Origin: Isoetes taiwanensis
Lineage: Eukaryota > Streptophyta > Lycopodiopsida > Isoetales > Isoetaceae
Assembly: GCA_021234155.1 (NCBI GenBank)
Contig: JAJEKV010000064.1
Coordinates: 1,860,001 to 1,924,000 of the forward strand
Reading direction: 5' to 3'
Length of the DNA: 64,000 nucleotides
The translations under genes were made by a program, and so were the position numbers. Positions 34,711 through 47,419 of this stretch are shown here, piece after piece (the first letter of the stretch is position 1; every line of letters starts with the position of its first letter). The notes under the pieces are model-generated. The model saw nothing but the letters and a program-made list of their open reading frames with translations, was not told the DNA's origin and did not search any database.

Positions 34711-37700
34711 AATGATGCAAAATTTCGAATCGCAAAGGTGTAGATGAGATGGCAGGCGCTGTTTATTCAAAGCTTCCGCGGTTTCCATGAATTCTTGGAA
34801 GCTCAAAGTGACTTATTTTCCTCCTCTTTCTACCCTCATGTGGAGCCACTTCTCGATTTGTCAAGACTCTCATAGCCCTTTGATTCTCTGCGACAACAAT
34901 AAAAAGTTCGGTTAGGAACAAAAGATTATGTCCCAAAGGCCAAACCGGCATGGCAAAAAAGTTTTTTTCAAGGCCAAAAACGGGCGGGTTTCAATTTGCC
35001 TTAGATGGTGCCTTGCACATCGATTTTTTAAGAGCTGGCACTGGGTTTCCCATTTGTAAGAATATTATGTTTAATTATTATGTTTATTAAACTCTCTCAA
35101 CAAGCTTTCTAACAAACTAAAGAATATAGAAAATGGAATCCAAATGCAAAAGTTACGTTGTGTGCCTATTCTGCCACCCCTCGAACCCCTTAAATGGTTC
35201 CGGGGGGCGTAATAGATTTGTTTGGCATGATCGCTTGCATCCCGGACCCGCTTATGCGACGCCCTTAGCTCGCTGAAAAACTTGTTCTAGAGCTTTGATA
35301 AAAATATCTAACCCGCATAATGTTTATACAAATAGTCCCCTTAATTTGCCTCGAAATCAAGGCCTAATTCTAAGGGCTTCCGGGGTATGTAATAGGATTT
35401 TTGGCTTGCATCCGGGTGAGTCCGATTTTGGCATTTTTTATCCCCGCTGGAAAGCTTCTTCAAAGAGCTTTGATGGAGGCACTAATGAAGCATACATTTA
35501 GAGAAATAGGGCTCGAATTTGATCTAAATTGGGCTGGCGCCCAATTTAAGGGGTTCCGGGTGGCGTAATAGATTTTTTTTGGGCATAACTTTTGCATCCG
35601 CATCTCGGACTTTTGCATTTTTATTTCGGAAAGCTTCTTCCGTGAGGGCTTTGATAGAGGCATATGAAGCATACTATCTATAGAAATAGCTCGTAATTTA
35701 ATCCAAATCATGGGCGCCCAATTTAAGGGGTTCCGGTAAAAGTAATAAATTTTTGGCATAACTTTGCATCCGTGACCCGATTTTGGCATTTTTATTTCGT
35801 TGGAAAGCTTCTTCTTCGAGGGCTTTGATAGAGCACTCAATGAAGCATACTATTTATAGAGATGGGCTCAGAATTGTCTAAATTGGGCGGGCGCCCAATT
35901 TTAAGGGTTCTTGGGTGGCGAATAGCTTTTGGCATAACTTTGCATCCGGGACCTCGATTTTGGCATTTTTTTATCTCGTTGGAAAGTTTGTTCAGAGGGC
36001 TTCGATAGAGCACCAATGAAGCTATACTATTTGTAGAGATGGTAAATTGCCTAAACTGGGCGGGAGCCCAATTTAAGGGGTTCCGGTGTAAGCGTAATAG
36101 CTTTTTTTCGGCATAACTTTTGCATCCGCATCCGACATTTTGGCATTTTTATCTCGCTGGAAAGCTTGTTCAGAGGGCTTTGATAGAGCACTAATGAAGC
36201 ATACTATTTTATAGAGATGGGCTCGTAATTGGGCTTAAATTGGGCGGGTTTCCAATTTGAGGGGGCCTAAGGGTGGTATAGTGAAGGTTTCTAATATAAC
36301 TTTTGGTTTTGACTCGCTTTTAGGGCGCATTAGCCTGGAATGCTTGTTATGAGTGCTTGGAGGGGCTCTATGTTAGCAAGGTTCCTTTTGCCAGGCAACA
36401 TGCATGTCCAATAGCAAGATAAGAGAGTGCCAAAGGACATGTATCCCCACCAAAAAGCAAGAAAAGGAAGGATCATCCATGTCAAAAAGTAGGGGAACAA
36501 CATTTGATTTATGCTAAGTAATGAAGGAGGACAAAACTATATAAAAGAACTAAAAAAGCAAATAAAAATGAAATGCACTAACCTTTCACTTTCCGCCTTG
36601 GACATGCAAAAATGCTTCAAAAAGTTCTAAAAAGATGGGCACCTTCCCGACGAAAGCACAATCAATGGAGGAGGAAGAAAACAAAATCCACCTTGCAGCT
36701 CTAAAAAATGATGTCCTAATATTTGAAAAAGTTTACGGATGGTTGTAATGGAGGATGGCACGGCATCATAAAGGAAAAGATCATGGGATATTTGGTGGGC
36801 CCATGTTTACACAAAAATAAACCCCTTTTTTTATGACTATTATTTAAAAATTTAAAATAAAGTTGCCACGCAGGTGGTTATTGAAATTCAAAAATTCAAA
36901 TTTGAATTTCCCCACTTAATATTGCCAAAAGCTCTTACTACCCATTCTACGTTTCGACATCTTGCCATCCATCTTTGAAGACTTGTTTCCTGCCAAGGTA
37001 GATTTTGTCTTTTATTCAAGACATAGTATATATTGTGTAATGCACTACTACTTTGTTTTTTTTGAAGTTGTAATAGCTTTTATTGTAATTTGTCATTTGA
37101 GAGTAGTTTCTCTCTCTCTCAAATGTTTGATCTCTGTTGATCTCTCTCTCTTGAAGCCAAGAGTTGCATTGCATGCATCACCCATGATGAGATGATGAGA
37201 CACATCTTAGGCTTCAAGAAGAGGTTCGAGCTTTTATCCGAAATCACATAGCTAGTTGTGGTAGGATTTGAATTGAGATGCGTGTACGATGTCAAGACCA
37301 AATCTCGCGTAAATCTAAAATGGGATGCTCTAATTTTATGCACATATAAGGCCGTAATCTTATGCAATCAAATAGGGCAGACGCCAATTTGGAGAGCCCA
37401 AATAAGGCGGGCCAATTTTAGGGTTAATTAGCGAAATTTCAACTTAAGGGCAAAAAAAAAAATTTTTTTAGCTCCATAAATCGGGCGGATGCCCATTTGA
37501 TTGGCCCGCAATTGGTTGTCTATCCAATTAGCTCATTAATGTGAGCCATTTTTCTCTCCTTTTTAAAGACATTTTCACCAAGTTTTGATATATGATTTTC
37601 ATGTGTATTATAAGCCAAATGAGGCTTCAATTTGTAACAATGATATATCTTCATCGTGGTGTGACCGGGGCTTCTAGGATTGAAGATCCATAACCGGCTG

Positions 37701-38873
37701 GTTCCCTCGGAGCATTCAAAGGGTGGACGCCCGTTGCCAAAGGGTTTGTTGCCCATGAGGGTGCAGATACTCTGGGGAGCCTAAAGACTCGAACCATGAT
37801 GTTGTGCATCGATTGACATTGAGCCAAAGACCTTCAACTCTAAAGAAAGGTAGGTGGAAGATGTAATGGGCAACAATTCATTAACTAGGTATACCTTTGA
37901 ATAATTAGAATGTGACATCCGCGTACATGGCATCACAATATCTTCGAATAGTCTCGTGATTTTCTTACAAGACCGGATGTTACAGATCAGATCAAAAATA
38001 ATGAAATTGTGCTTTTTGACTATTTCATTATATATGGACTACTACAATGACAAAAGCTATATGTGCCATCCAAGACTTGAGCTACATCGGACTTTTTAAC
38101 AAGAAGGCAATTTCATCGGTTGGCACTATCTATTGTTCAGATACCGGGCGCTCCCACTGTGAAGAACATGAATGTCCATTTGACGAGCCATCCGTGAAGT
38201 TCTTACTGCGAGATTTCTCTTTGCAACCGACGATTCATTTGTACAAAAATGTAATAGGTATGTGATTTCATATATTTTACATATTTCAATAACATGTGCA
38301 CATCTTTGATGATGATGAGAGGTTGATCGGTACATTGGGCCTCTAGTTTTTGGCTTGAGGACTACCATGTACCAATTAAAGCCAAGCCATCACCGTAGAA
38401 GCATTGGTCCTGCGGAAAAGATAAACCTATGCCTGTGTGATGTCATGTGTCTAACGTGGGAGATGGAAGCCAATGATCACTAGAAGATCGTGATAGAGAT
38501 AGAGACTATCGAATTTCATGCTTGGGAACCGCAAACAAGAAAAGAAGATAATTCGATACTATCACGATACACGTAAGCAAATTGAAGGCATATGCGCATC
38601 AAGCAGGGATGTCAATTAGTGTATGAAAAAGAGTCATTCATGCAAGTGCATTAAAAAATGGTCCATAAATCCGTGTATTGTCCAAAAAATTAATGAAATT
38701 GTGCCACAGGGACTAATGGTAGTCCTCGCCATTCATGAATGGAGGAACTTCTTTGCACTACTTCACCATCTTCCTGTTTCAATTCTCTTCTTACATAGAG
38801 ATGTCAAATGCAATGCATAGAAAACAAGAAGGGCCGAGCATGAAGATAAGTGCGAGTGGAAAAGCCAAATGAG
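34107..38873. repeat. Large tandem duplication, copy 1 (~4.77 kb)
   Basis: Starts at AATTGAGGATGCTAC and ends at GCCAAATGAGACTG. The same order of landmarks recurs in copy 2 (38880-43733): GTGGGAGCTCTATTGG, the ~180-bp minisatellite, CATGCATGTCCAATAGC, the TCTCTC tract, GTGACCGG.TTCTAGG, and GCACTATCTATTGT. Copy 1 carries more small indels and substitutions around C/G than copy 2. Confidence 0.93.
35290..36250. repeat. ~180-bp minisatellite in duplication copy 1
   Basis: Five to six units marked by GCCCAATTTAAGGGGTTC, spaced 170-186 bp (about 35537, 35707, 35885, 36057, 36243). Each has TTGGCATAACTTTTGCATCC, TCGTTGGAAAGCTT and ATGAAGCATACTATTT. Units are noisier than in copy 2. Confidence 0.93.
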
Positions 38874-39219
38874 ACTGCAATCTGAGCCAAATTGAGGATG
38901 CTACTTAAGTATAAAAGTGCCACTTATGAGCCCCTATCTTTGAGGCATACATTGGGGCGATGGGCTAATTCGTGGCGAAGTGCAAAGGTTCGACTTAACG
39001 AAAGATCACAAGATGGCGAGAGAGTCTCAATGATGAGCGGTGAAGGAGTTAGATAGTCTTATCCATGGTGGGAGCTCTATTGGTGCGGGGGGCTAGATTA
39101 TCATTACATGCTCATGATAAATGTCTTTGCATTTATTGACAACATTCACGTGGATCTTTGTTGGAGTTGTAAAAGTGCATTGGTAGTAAACAAAGGCGCG
39201 GATATACCAAATCCGGATC

Positions 39220-39522
39220 TTGGGAACCACGTACTTTAATCAAGATGATTATTATATCGGCATTGTGTGGAGAGGCCAAGATAGAGCTGCATCATGGTTG
39301 TTGGTCGACAAGTATATCCGTTTCAAGAGCCCAAGTCCGGCATTGGCCACACCCCTTGGACTTGCCCCCGAGGTCTTTTGTGGAGATGAGCCCCACGAAG
39401 CACAATTTCATTATATATGGACTTTCCCTAAGTCCATATGCCTCGAAAATGAACCCAAATTTTTAGAATATAGGAGTTTTTTTATTAGAATGATGCAAAA
39501 TTTAGGAATCGATGCGGGGTAG
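39220..39522 (+). pseudogene. Cargo gene fragment (unknown domain), copy 2
   Basis: One open frame of 100 codons with VWRGQDRAASWLLVDKYIRF, then LATPLGLAPEVFCGDEPHE and QFHYIWTFPKSICLENEPKF. It is the cleaner duplicate of 34444-34710. The protein has a globular, conserved look (Trp, Tyr, Cys, Pro rich), but I cannot name the family. Confidence 0.4.
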
Positions 39523-40019
39523 ATGAGATGGCAGGCGTTGTTTCTATTCAAAGCTTCCGTGCTCTCCATGAATTCTTGGAAGCTCAGTGACTTATTTTCC
39601 TCCTCTTCTACCTCATGTGGAGCCGACTTCTCGATTTGTCAAGACTCTCATAGCCCTTGATTACGCACAACAATAAAAGTTCGGTTAGAACAAAGATTAT
39701 GTCCCAAAGGGCCAAAGCTGGGCATGGCAAAAGTTTTTCCCCAAAGGGCCAAACAAGCTATAGCCCAATTTGCCCTAGATGGTGTTGCCTTGCACCTTTG
39801 GGCGACCAAGAGCCAAATTTGGAGCCCATTTGTAAGAATATTATGTTTAATTATTATGTTTATTAAAGTCCTCTGAACAAGCTTTCTAACAAACTAAAGA
39901 ACATAGAAAATGGAATCCAAATGCAAAAGTTATGCCAAAAGTTCTATTCTGCCACCCTGGAACCCCTTAAATGGTTCCGGGGTGGCATAATAGATTTGTT
40001 TGGCATGACGTTTGCATCC

Positions 40020-41045
40020 GGACTCCGTTTGCGACGTCCTTTAGCTTCGTTGAAAAACTTGTTGAGAGCTTTGATAAAAATATCTAATCGGGCATAATGT
40101 TTATACAAATAGTCCCCAAATTTGGCTCAAATTTGGAAGCCCAATTTAAGGGCTTCTGGGGTGGCAGAATAGATTTTTTGGCTTGCATCCAGAGTCCGAT
40201 TTTGGCATTTTTTATCTCGTTGGAAAGCTTCTTCAAAGAGCTTTGATGGAGGCACTAATGAAGCATACTATTTAGAGAAATAGGCTCGTAAATTTGACTC
40301 AAATTGGCGGGCGCCCAATTTAAGGGGTTCTGGGGTGGCAGTATAGATTTTTTTGCATAACTTTTGCATCCAGACTCCGATTTTTGCATTTTTTATTTCT
40401 TTGGAAAGCTTCTTCAGAGGGCTTTGATAGAGGCACTAATGAAGCATACTATCTATAGAAATAGGCTCGTAAATTTAACTCAAATTGGGCGGGCGCCCAA
40501 TTTAAAGGGGTTCAGGGTGGCGAGAATAAATTTTTGGCATAACTTTTGCATCGGACTCCGATTTTGGCATTTTTTATTTCGTTGGAAAGCTTCTTCAGAG
40601 GGCTTTGATAGAGCACTAATGAAGCATACTATTTATAGAGATGGGCTCGTAAATTGGGCTCAAATTGGGCGGGCGCCCAATTTAAGGGGTTAGGGGTGGC
40701 CGAGAATAGCTTTTTGGCATAACTTTTGCATCCAGACTCCGATTTTGGCATTTTTTATCTCGTTGGAAAGCTTGTTCAGAGGGCTTCGATAGAGCACTAA
40801 TGAAGCATACTATTTGTAGAGATGGGCTCGTAAATTGGGCTAAAAATGGGCGGGCGCCCAATTTAAAGGGTTAGGGGTGGCGAGAATAGCTTTTTTGGCA
40901 TAACTTTTGCATCCAGACTCCGATTTTGGCATTTTTTATCTCGTTGGAAAGCTTGTTCAGAGGGCTTTGATAGAGCACTAATGAAGCATACTATTTATAG
41001 AGATGGGCTCGTAAATTGGGCTTAAATTGGGCGGGCGCCCAATTT
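40020..41045. repeat. ~180-bp minisatellite in duplication copy 2
   Basis: GCGGGCGCCCAATTT recurs at about 40307, 40490, 40672, 40852 and 41031, a spacing of 179-183 bp. Each unit carries CATCCAGACTCCGATTTTGG, TCTCGTTGGAAAGCTT and AATGAAGCATACTATTTATA. The period is close to nucleosome repeat length. Confidence 0.95.
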
Positions 41046-41940
41046 GAGGGGGCTCAAGGGTGGTATAGTGTAGGTTTCTCGACATAACTTTTGGTTTTGG
41101 ACTCTGTTTTAGGCGTGCATTAGCTCGTTGGAATGCTTGTTATGAGTGCTTGGAGGGGCTCTATGTTAGCAAGTGTTCTTTGCTGGTGGGCAACATGCAT
41201 GTCCAATAGCAAGATAAGAGAAAAGCAAGGACATGTATCCCCACCAAAAGCAAGAAAAGGAAGGATCATCCATGTCAAAAAGTAGGGGAACAACATTTGA
41301 TGTGCGTATATAAAGCATGTAAGGAGGACAAAACTATATAAAAAGAACTAAAAGCAATAAAAAATGAAATGCACTAACCTTTCACGGTCTTGGACATGCA
41401 AAAATGCTTCAAAAAGTCTTCTAAAAGATGGGCACCTTCCTGGACGAGCACACCCAATGGAGGAGGAAGAAAACAACCACCTTGCAGCTCTAAAATGATG
41501 TCCTAATATTTGAAAAGCATGGATAAAGGTTGCATGGAGGATGCACGTGGCATCATAAAAGGAAAGATCATGGGGATATTTGGTGGGCCCATAATGCATC
41601 ACAAAATAAACCCCCTTTTTTATGACTATTTAAAATTTAAAATAAAGTTGCCACGTGTGTGGTTATTGAAATTCAAAATTCAAATTTGAATTTCCCCCCC
41701 TCGACTTAATATTGCCAAAAGCTCTTACTACCCATTCTATGTTCTCGACATCTTGCCATCCATCTTTGGCGCTCTTGACTAGCCGTTTTGCCACCACAAG
41801 GTAGATTTTGTCTTTTTTATTCGCACATAGCATATATTAGTGTAATGCACTACTACTTTTGTAGTTTTTTTTTTGAAGTTGTAATCTTATTGCTATTCTA
41901 GAGTAGTTTTTATTGTAATTTAAATGTTTGATCGTGTGTT

Positions 41941-41942
<2 letters not shown>

Positions 41943-41989
<47 letters not shown>
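41943..41989 (+). repeat. (TC)n microsatellite, about 23 copies
   Basis: Uninterrupted TC dinucleotides. The homologous place in duplication copy 1 (about 37100-37150) has only short, interrupted TC runs, so the tract expanded or contracted after the duplication. Confidence 0.98.
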
Positions 41990-41991
<2 letters not shown>

Positions 41992-43424
41992 GCTAAGAGT
42001 TGCATTATGCATTGCGACACTCATGATGAGATGATGAGACACATCTTAGGCTTCAAGAAGAGGTTCGAGCTTTTATCTGAAATCACATAGCTAGTTGTGG
42101 TAGGATTTGAATTAAGGATGTGCAGGCACAGCATGCTGAAGACCAAATCTCGTGCAACGAAATGGGATGCGCCCAATTTTATGCACATATAAGGCCGAAT
42201 CTTATGCCTTTGAAATAGGCAGGGGCGGCCAATTTGGAGAGCCCAAATAAAGGCTCAATTTTGTAGGCCCAAATTGGGAAGCCCAATTTAATGGCAAAAA
42301 AAAAAAAAAAAAAAAAAAATTTTTTTTTTAGCCCATAAATTGGGCGGGGCCTTAATTTGATTAATTAATTGGTTGTCTATCAATTTGGGCTCATTAATGT
42401 GAGTCATTTTTTCTCTCTCCTTTTTTTTAAAGACATTTTCACCAAGTTTTGATATGATTTTCATGTGTATTATGCTTGAAATGAGCCGTAATTTGTAATG
42501 ATATATCTTTCATCGTGTGTGACCGGTTTCTAGGATTGAAGATCCATAACAGAAGGGTTCGACATTCAAAGGTGGACGCCCGGTTTGCCAAAGGGTTTTT
42601 GTTGCCCATGGAGGGTGCAGATACTCTAGGGGAGCCTAAAGACTCTGGAACCATGATGTTGTGCATCAGATTGACATTGAGCCAGCACCTTCGAACTCTA
42701 AAGAAAGGTAGGTGGAAGATGTAATGGGGCAACACCATTAACTAGGTATACCTTGAATAATTAGAATGTGACATCTGGCAGGCATGGCATCACAATATCT
42801 TCGGGAATAGTCTCGTATTTTCTTACAGACCGGGATGTTACAGTCTCTGATCAAAAATAATGAAATTGTGCTTTTTTGGACTATTTCATTATATATGGAC
42901 TACTACAATGACAAAGCTATATGTGCCATCCAAGACTTGAGCTACTGGACTTTTTAACAAGAAGGCAATTTCATCGAAGTTGGCACTATCTATTGTCTGT
43001 ATACCGGCGGTCTCACTGTAAGAACATGAATGTCCATTTGACGAGCCATCCGTGAAGTTCTTCTTCGTGAGATTTTCTCTCTTGCAACCGGACGATTCAT
43101 TTGTACAAAAGCAGAAATAGGTATGTGATTTCATATATTTTACATATTTCAATAACATGTGCACATCTTTGATGATGATGAGAGGTTATTTGGGCACATT
43201 GGGCCTCTAGTTTTTGAGTTTGAGTGACCAGTCATGTACCACCAAAGCGTCAAGCCATCACCGCGAGAAGCATTGGTCCGTGAAAAGATAAACCTATGCC
43301 CAGGTGATGTCATGTGTCTAACGTGGGAGATGGAAGCCAATGACTGCTAGTGACTGCATAGAGATAGAGACTATCGACTATGCTTGGGAACCGTCAAACA
43401 AGAAGAAGATACCCGATACTATCA

Positions 43425-44265
43425 CGATACACGTGCAGCTGTGAAGGCATATGCAGTACTCGCAGGGGATGTCAATTAGTGTATGAAAAAGAGTCATTCA
43501 TGCAAGTGCATTAAAAAATGGTCCATAAATTCAGGTATTGTCCAAAATTAATGAAATTGTGCTTACAGGGACCAATGGTAGTCCTGCCATTCATGAATGG
43601 AGGAACCTTTGCAGAATTACTTGACCATCTTCCGAGCCAATTCTCTTCTTATAGGAGATGGTCAAATGCAATGCATAGTGCTCCAAGAAGGGCTGATATG
43701 AAGATAAGTGCGGAGTGGAAAGCCAAAATGAGACTCGTGTATAAGTACGTCCCAGAAATAGCTCTCGCTCTTGCAGAAGGAGTCTATGCCATCCACGCTC
43801 CAGGTTGGACACACACAAAGCTCAATTGCAAAAGGGTCAAACTCCATTTTGATGACTCCCTTACAAATGTGTGGGTGGCTATTGGTGATTGGGACACGGC
43901 CCTCCGTTTTTTTTGCAAGGAGCGAATGCCCAAATTGAAGAGCCATTATACACTACAAGATGGAACGGTGCGATATCCTTGGTGGGAGAAGAGAGTTTTT
44001 ACATCATCATCAGATGACCAAGCATCATGGGGGCATGAGATATCTGACATATATTCCCTGGGCTACATTTACGAGATGCTCCTTGATTTTGTCGGGGTTG
44101 TGTGTTGAGATAAACCCAACCGACCGATACTCTAGCACATTGGACATCATCCAACATATGAAGGTTCAAATGATGATGGATAGAGAGCTGGTGCACATGG
44201 ATCGCCCATCTATTGCTCGCGTCATCGATGTGTTCAAAACAAAGCAGGGCTTTCTTCTGATATAG
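43425..44265 (+). pseudogene. Protein-kinase-like gene carried by the transposon
   Basis: N-lobe pieces AAVKAYAVLAGDV (VAVK-type lysine strand), VYEKESFMQVH and CPKLMKLC lead to MVVLPFMNGGTFAELLDHLP, a hinge-like segment. The open frame 43518-44108 continues with EIALALAEGVYAIHAPGWTH, TKLNCKRVKLHFDD where HRDLKP.NILL is expected, IGDWDTALR where DFG is expected, and DIYSLGYIYEMLL (helix F region). A frame break near 44100 leads to EINPTDRYSSTLDIIQHMK, the usual C-lobe end. The catalytic-loop Asp of HRD is not present (H-T-K-L-N), so if translated this would be a pseudokinase. The N-lobe also exists in duplication copy 1, which stops just before the C-lobe. I cannot assign a kinase family. Confidence 0.62.
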
Positions 44266-44499
44266 TTGTGAGAGAGAGACGACATATGAAGTGTGGTGAT
44301 CCACTTGAGATGGCTAAGCTACTGTTAAATGCTTGCAAGAAGTGATTAATATAATTTTGTCTTCCTATTTGAGGCTTGTTGCAACAAATAAATGTTTTTT
44401 ATTCAAAATTACTAATGAAAAAAGTAATTTATTAATCAAAAAAATTATTATTAATGGTAAATAAATTATTAATCATAACTTGTAGATAAAGTGTCGCTC

Positions 44500-44800
44500 A
44501 AGCATAGGCGTCAAACCCTAGGTTTTGTGTGCTACATCATCAAACCCTAGATTGTAAATGCCATGTGGCACAATCTAGGGTTTGATGATGTGGCACACGC
44601 AAGCTAGGGTTTGATGACATGGCACTTACTATGATGTGGCAATAGGAAGTCGCGACGTGACACAACCTAGGGTTTGATGATGTGCCACCGCAAGCGAGGG
44701 GGTTTCATGATGTGGCACTAAAAATGCCACGATGGGATAATTTAGGGTTGATTGTATGACATGATACATGGCCTGATAATATGGCAACCTAGAGTTCGAT
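44500..44800. repeat. Short tandem repeats CTAGGGTTTGATGATGTGGCAC
   Basis: Five or six diverged units of about 45-60 bp, all with the core CTAGGGTTTGATGA followed by TGTGGCAC or a variant. Part of the unit (AAACCCTAGATTG and CAATCTAGGGTTTGATG at 44549-44590) forms an inverted pair. No function known. Confidence 0.8.
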
Positions 44801-45243
44801 ATGCACCCCATACATATATACGAGATACTTTTCTAATATAAATAAGAAGATAAGAATATAAATTTAGGTATTTATTCAAAGACACTTGTTCAAAGCTTTT
44901 CTCTCGCTAATTCTCGTTATGTTCAAATTAATATATATAGTCATGGCGGAGGCTCAATTCTTAGCGGTTTTCCTCATTGTGGCCCTCTTTTCGCTGATGC
45001 AATATTCATGGCATTATCGTCTCCCCTCAAAGCCCGGTCAAGGCGGTCAAGAAGGCTGATAAGTCTGTAGGGGCTCATTAGTGGCACATTTGAACCATAA
45101 AAATACTTTTTTTCATCTCTATGGTTTGTAAGTATCATTCTATTATTGCAACCAATATCATTCATGGTTATCAAATGTTTCTCTCACAATTTCTTTTGAT
45201 CTAGGTGTGCTCTTTTTTCGGGCGATGAATAGAGGTAATCGCA
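44801..45243. other. Element interior upstream of the second transposon gene
   Basis: AT-rich with TATATATA phrases (44815, 44930) that could serve as promoter elements for the gene starting at 45244. No coding sequence recognised. Confidence 0.4.
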
Positions 45244-47377
45244 ATGTCGATCACGGAGAATGAGCAAGGCGAAGGTAAGTATTTATATAGTTTTTATTAT
45301 CGCTTTACCCTCTAATTAGGTATGTGAGTTTATGCATGGAGTTTTAATTTGTTGTGTAGAGGAAAGGGACGAGTTTAGAGAAAATAGGAGGAGGACTCCA
45401 CGAGGTAGGGGCAATCGTGGTCGATGTTCCTCCAAGGCGCCAACCTCCACCTATCACTACACCGGCCAGGTTTGGGTATTAAGATAGCTTTTTATAAAAA
45501 TAATAAATAAATGAATTGTTTTTTGCATGATATTTGTGCTTTCCTGCAGCTCCTCCTCCCGCTCGCCTTCCTCATAAAACATGTCTCCGAGAGAGAGACC
45601 AAATTGTAGCATATTTTGCCTCTTTGACACCAACGCCCGGTTAAGTGACCTCCCGCTCCTATTCCCCAACGACATAGTGTTGATTATCGGCCTCCACGTT
45701 CTCGCGAGAATATTGAGAATGCTAGGCGTAGTATGGACTCCGTTCTAGGCAAGAGGCGGGAACAGATTTTTCTAATGCAAGGAACTTGGAGGAAGATTTC
45801 AACGGGTAAATATATATCCACCACGTACCAAACATTTCTTTGGTTGCGGCATGTTAAAGATGCTCATTCTCTCATTACTTCCAGGTCAAGAAGTAGTGGA
45901 GCAACAGACTCACAACGTTCAAGATCGCGGACGATCATCACGGGGTTGGGATCCAGAAGAACATGGTCGCCTTCGCTGACTTGGAGAGGGAAGGATCCCG
46001 ACGACGCCCACGTGTCATTGAAGAAGAGCGTCCATTTCGCTTTGTTTTAGACACGTAAGTTCTGGGTGATTTGGCCCCGAATATACCCGACTATCATATT
46101 AATAATAATTTTTGATGTAAGTTATGTGAACATATTATTTAAGATATCAACCTTAAATATTAGTACTTTGTCATCTGAATTTGTTGTTTTGTTCATTCTC
46201 TTCACTTAGAATACATTGTAAAGTGCTCAAAAGGTTCTTAATCGGGGCCGGGATATGTATATTGACGGTAGACATAAAACACGCTTTTATATACCCACCA
46301 TTTATGCTTCAGGGGACGCTCTTCCTAAGAAGGATGATGAGGGAAGTGTCTTTTATACTACACCGAGGGACGCGGTCACAAATAATATCTCGTTTATGGC
46401 CTCCCCAGCGGTATAGGGGAGTGGCACGGCGCTTATGACCAACGCGAAATAGAGAGCGTCAAAAATAAAATGAAACGAGTTTCCCGGAGATAGAAAAAGC
46501 AAAGGCGTTTAAGCGGAAGAAGCTCACTTCGATGATGGGCGAGCTTATACGAAAAAGGAGGTACATGACCTAGTCATAGTCTTGTTTTTATTATTTTGAT
46601 ATGGCGTTGATCTATCGATTTATGTCAAAGGCACCATGTGGTCAAGGGCCGGAAGCGGACTTTGCGAAAAAGAAGGAGGCGATTGGTCAAAAGTCCCTAA
46701 ACCACTTAATCTCCACAAGGAAGATATCAAGGTATTTCTTATTTTTTGTCATTCGTTCACTTTAACTTGTGATAATGTTGTGTGCCGTTGCAATCAGATT
46801 GCATTGAGCGTGCAAAGGATCGAAAGCAAACATAGAGCTTCGGACCCGACAAAGCAACTAAAAGTGACCGAAAAGGCGTCTCATTTGGGCTCCGTGGTCG
46901 AAAAGGGTTTCTCTATAGATTCAGTAAGAGCTATATTAGTTCACATTAATTTTAATAAGAACTTTAAATGTCACTAGCTAATACTCGTTATATTGTCATA
47001 GGAACATCTATACGGGTTTGCCCCTAACAAGCAAAGACGCATTACAAGTAGCCACGGGCGTGGATTTTGTTTATCTGTATCAGCGGTTATAACGACGAGG
47101 GGAACTCTCCCACTTGGCGGGAATGCGGGGGGTGCGTTGTAGAAAATTATTATAATTCTATGAACTACATTAACGCCATATTCTTTTGGTTTTATAGGAA
47201 GCGATGGCGGATATGAATGAAGGTCTAGAGCATGACATGGGACATGCTCGGGGCGGCGAGGATCTGCAGCAAACGTCATTTGGAGAGCCATCCAATCGCA
47301 ACCGTGCGGCTGACGGTTTGAGGCGTCCTCTAACTACGTACTCGGATGACTACTCCACTGAATCTGAGAGAGAGTAG
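45244..47377 (+). pseudogene. Second transposon gene, possibly TNPA-like DNA-binding protein
   Basis: A spliced start is convincing. ATG at 45244 opens MSITENEQGE with a donor GTAAGT at 45275. The next exon begins at 45360 and encodes ERDEFRENRRRTPRGRGNRG, and the next starts APPPARLPHKT. Later pieces include WSRAGSGLCEKEGGDWSKVP (46640-46700), VQRIESKHRASDPTKQLKV (about 46810-46868), and a last exon from 47198 encoding EAMADMNEGLEHDMGHARGG and ending TESERE with a stop at 47375-47377. An Arg/Gly-rich, basic start followed by a central region and an acidic tail fits the second gene of En/Spm elements, whose product binds the subterminal repeats. Position next to the right subterminal array also fits. 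Sequence similarity to TNPA is not clear to me, and some middle exons cannot be read in frame. Confidence 0.42.
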
Positions 47378-47419
47378 CTCTAGGCTAAAAGGGTGGATAC
47401 TCCTCTTAACGAGTCTTTT

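Larger units (their letters stand above)
38880..43733. repeat. Large tandem duplication, copy 2 (~4.85 kb)
   Basis: Directly follows copy 1 with a six-base junction and shares its whole landmark order. It continues without a break into unique kinase coding sequence after 43733. This shows the duplicated block once lay inside a single longer gene region. Confidence 0.93.

Noticed and set aside
35290-41045. CRISPR-like array
   Set aside because: Units of ~180 bp are repeated throughout with no spacer/repeat alternation, in a plant nuclear genome. It is a minisatellite.
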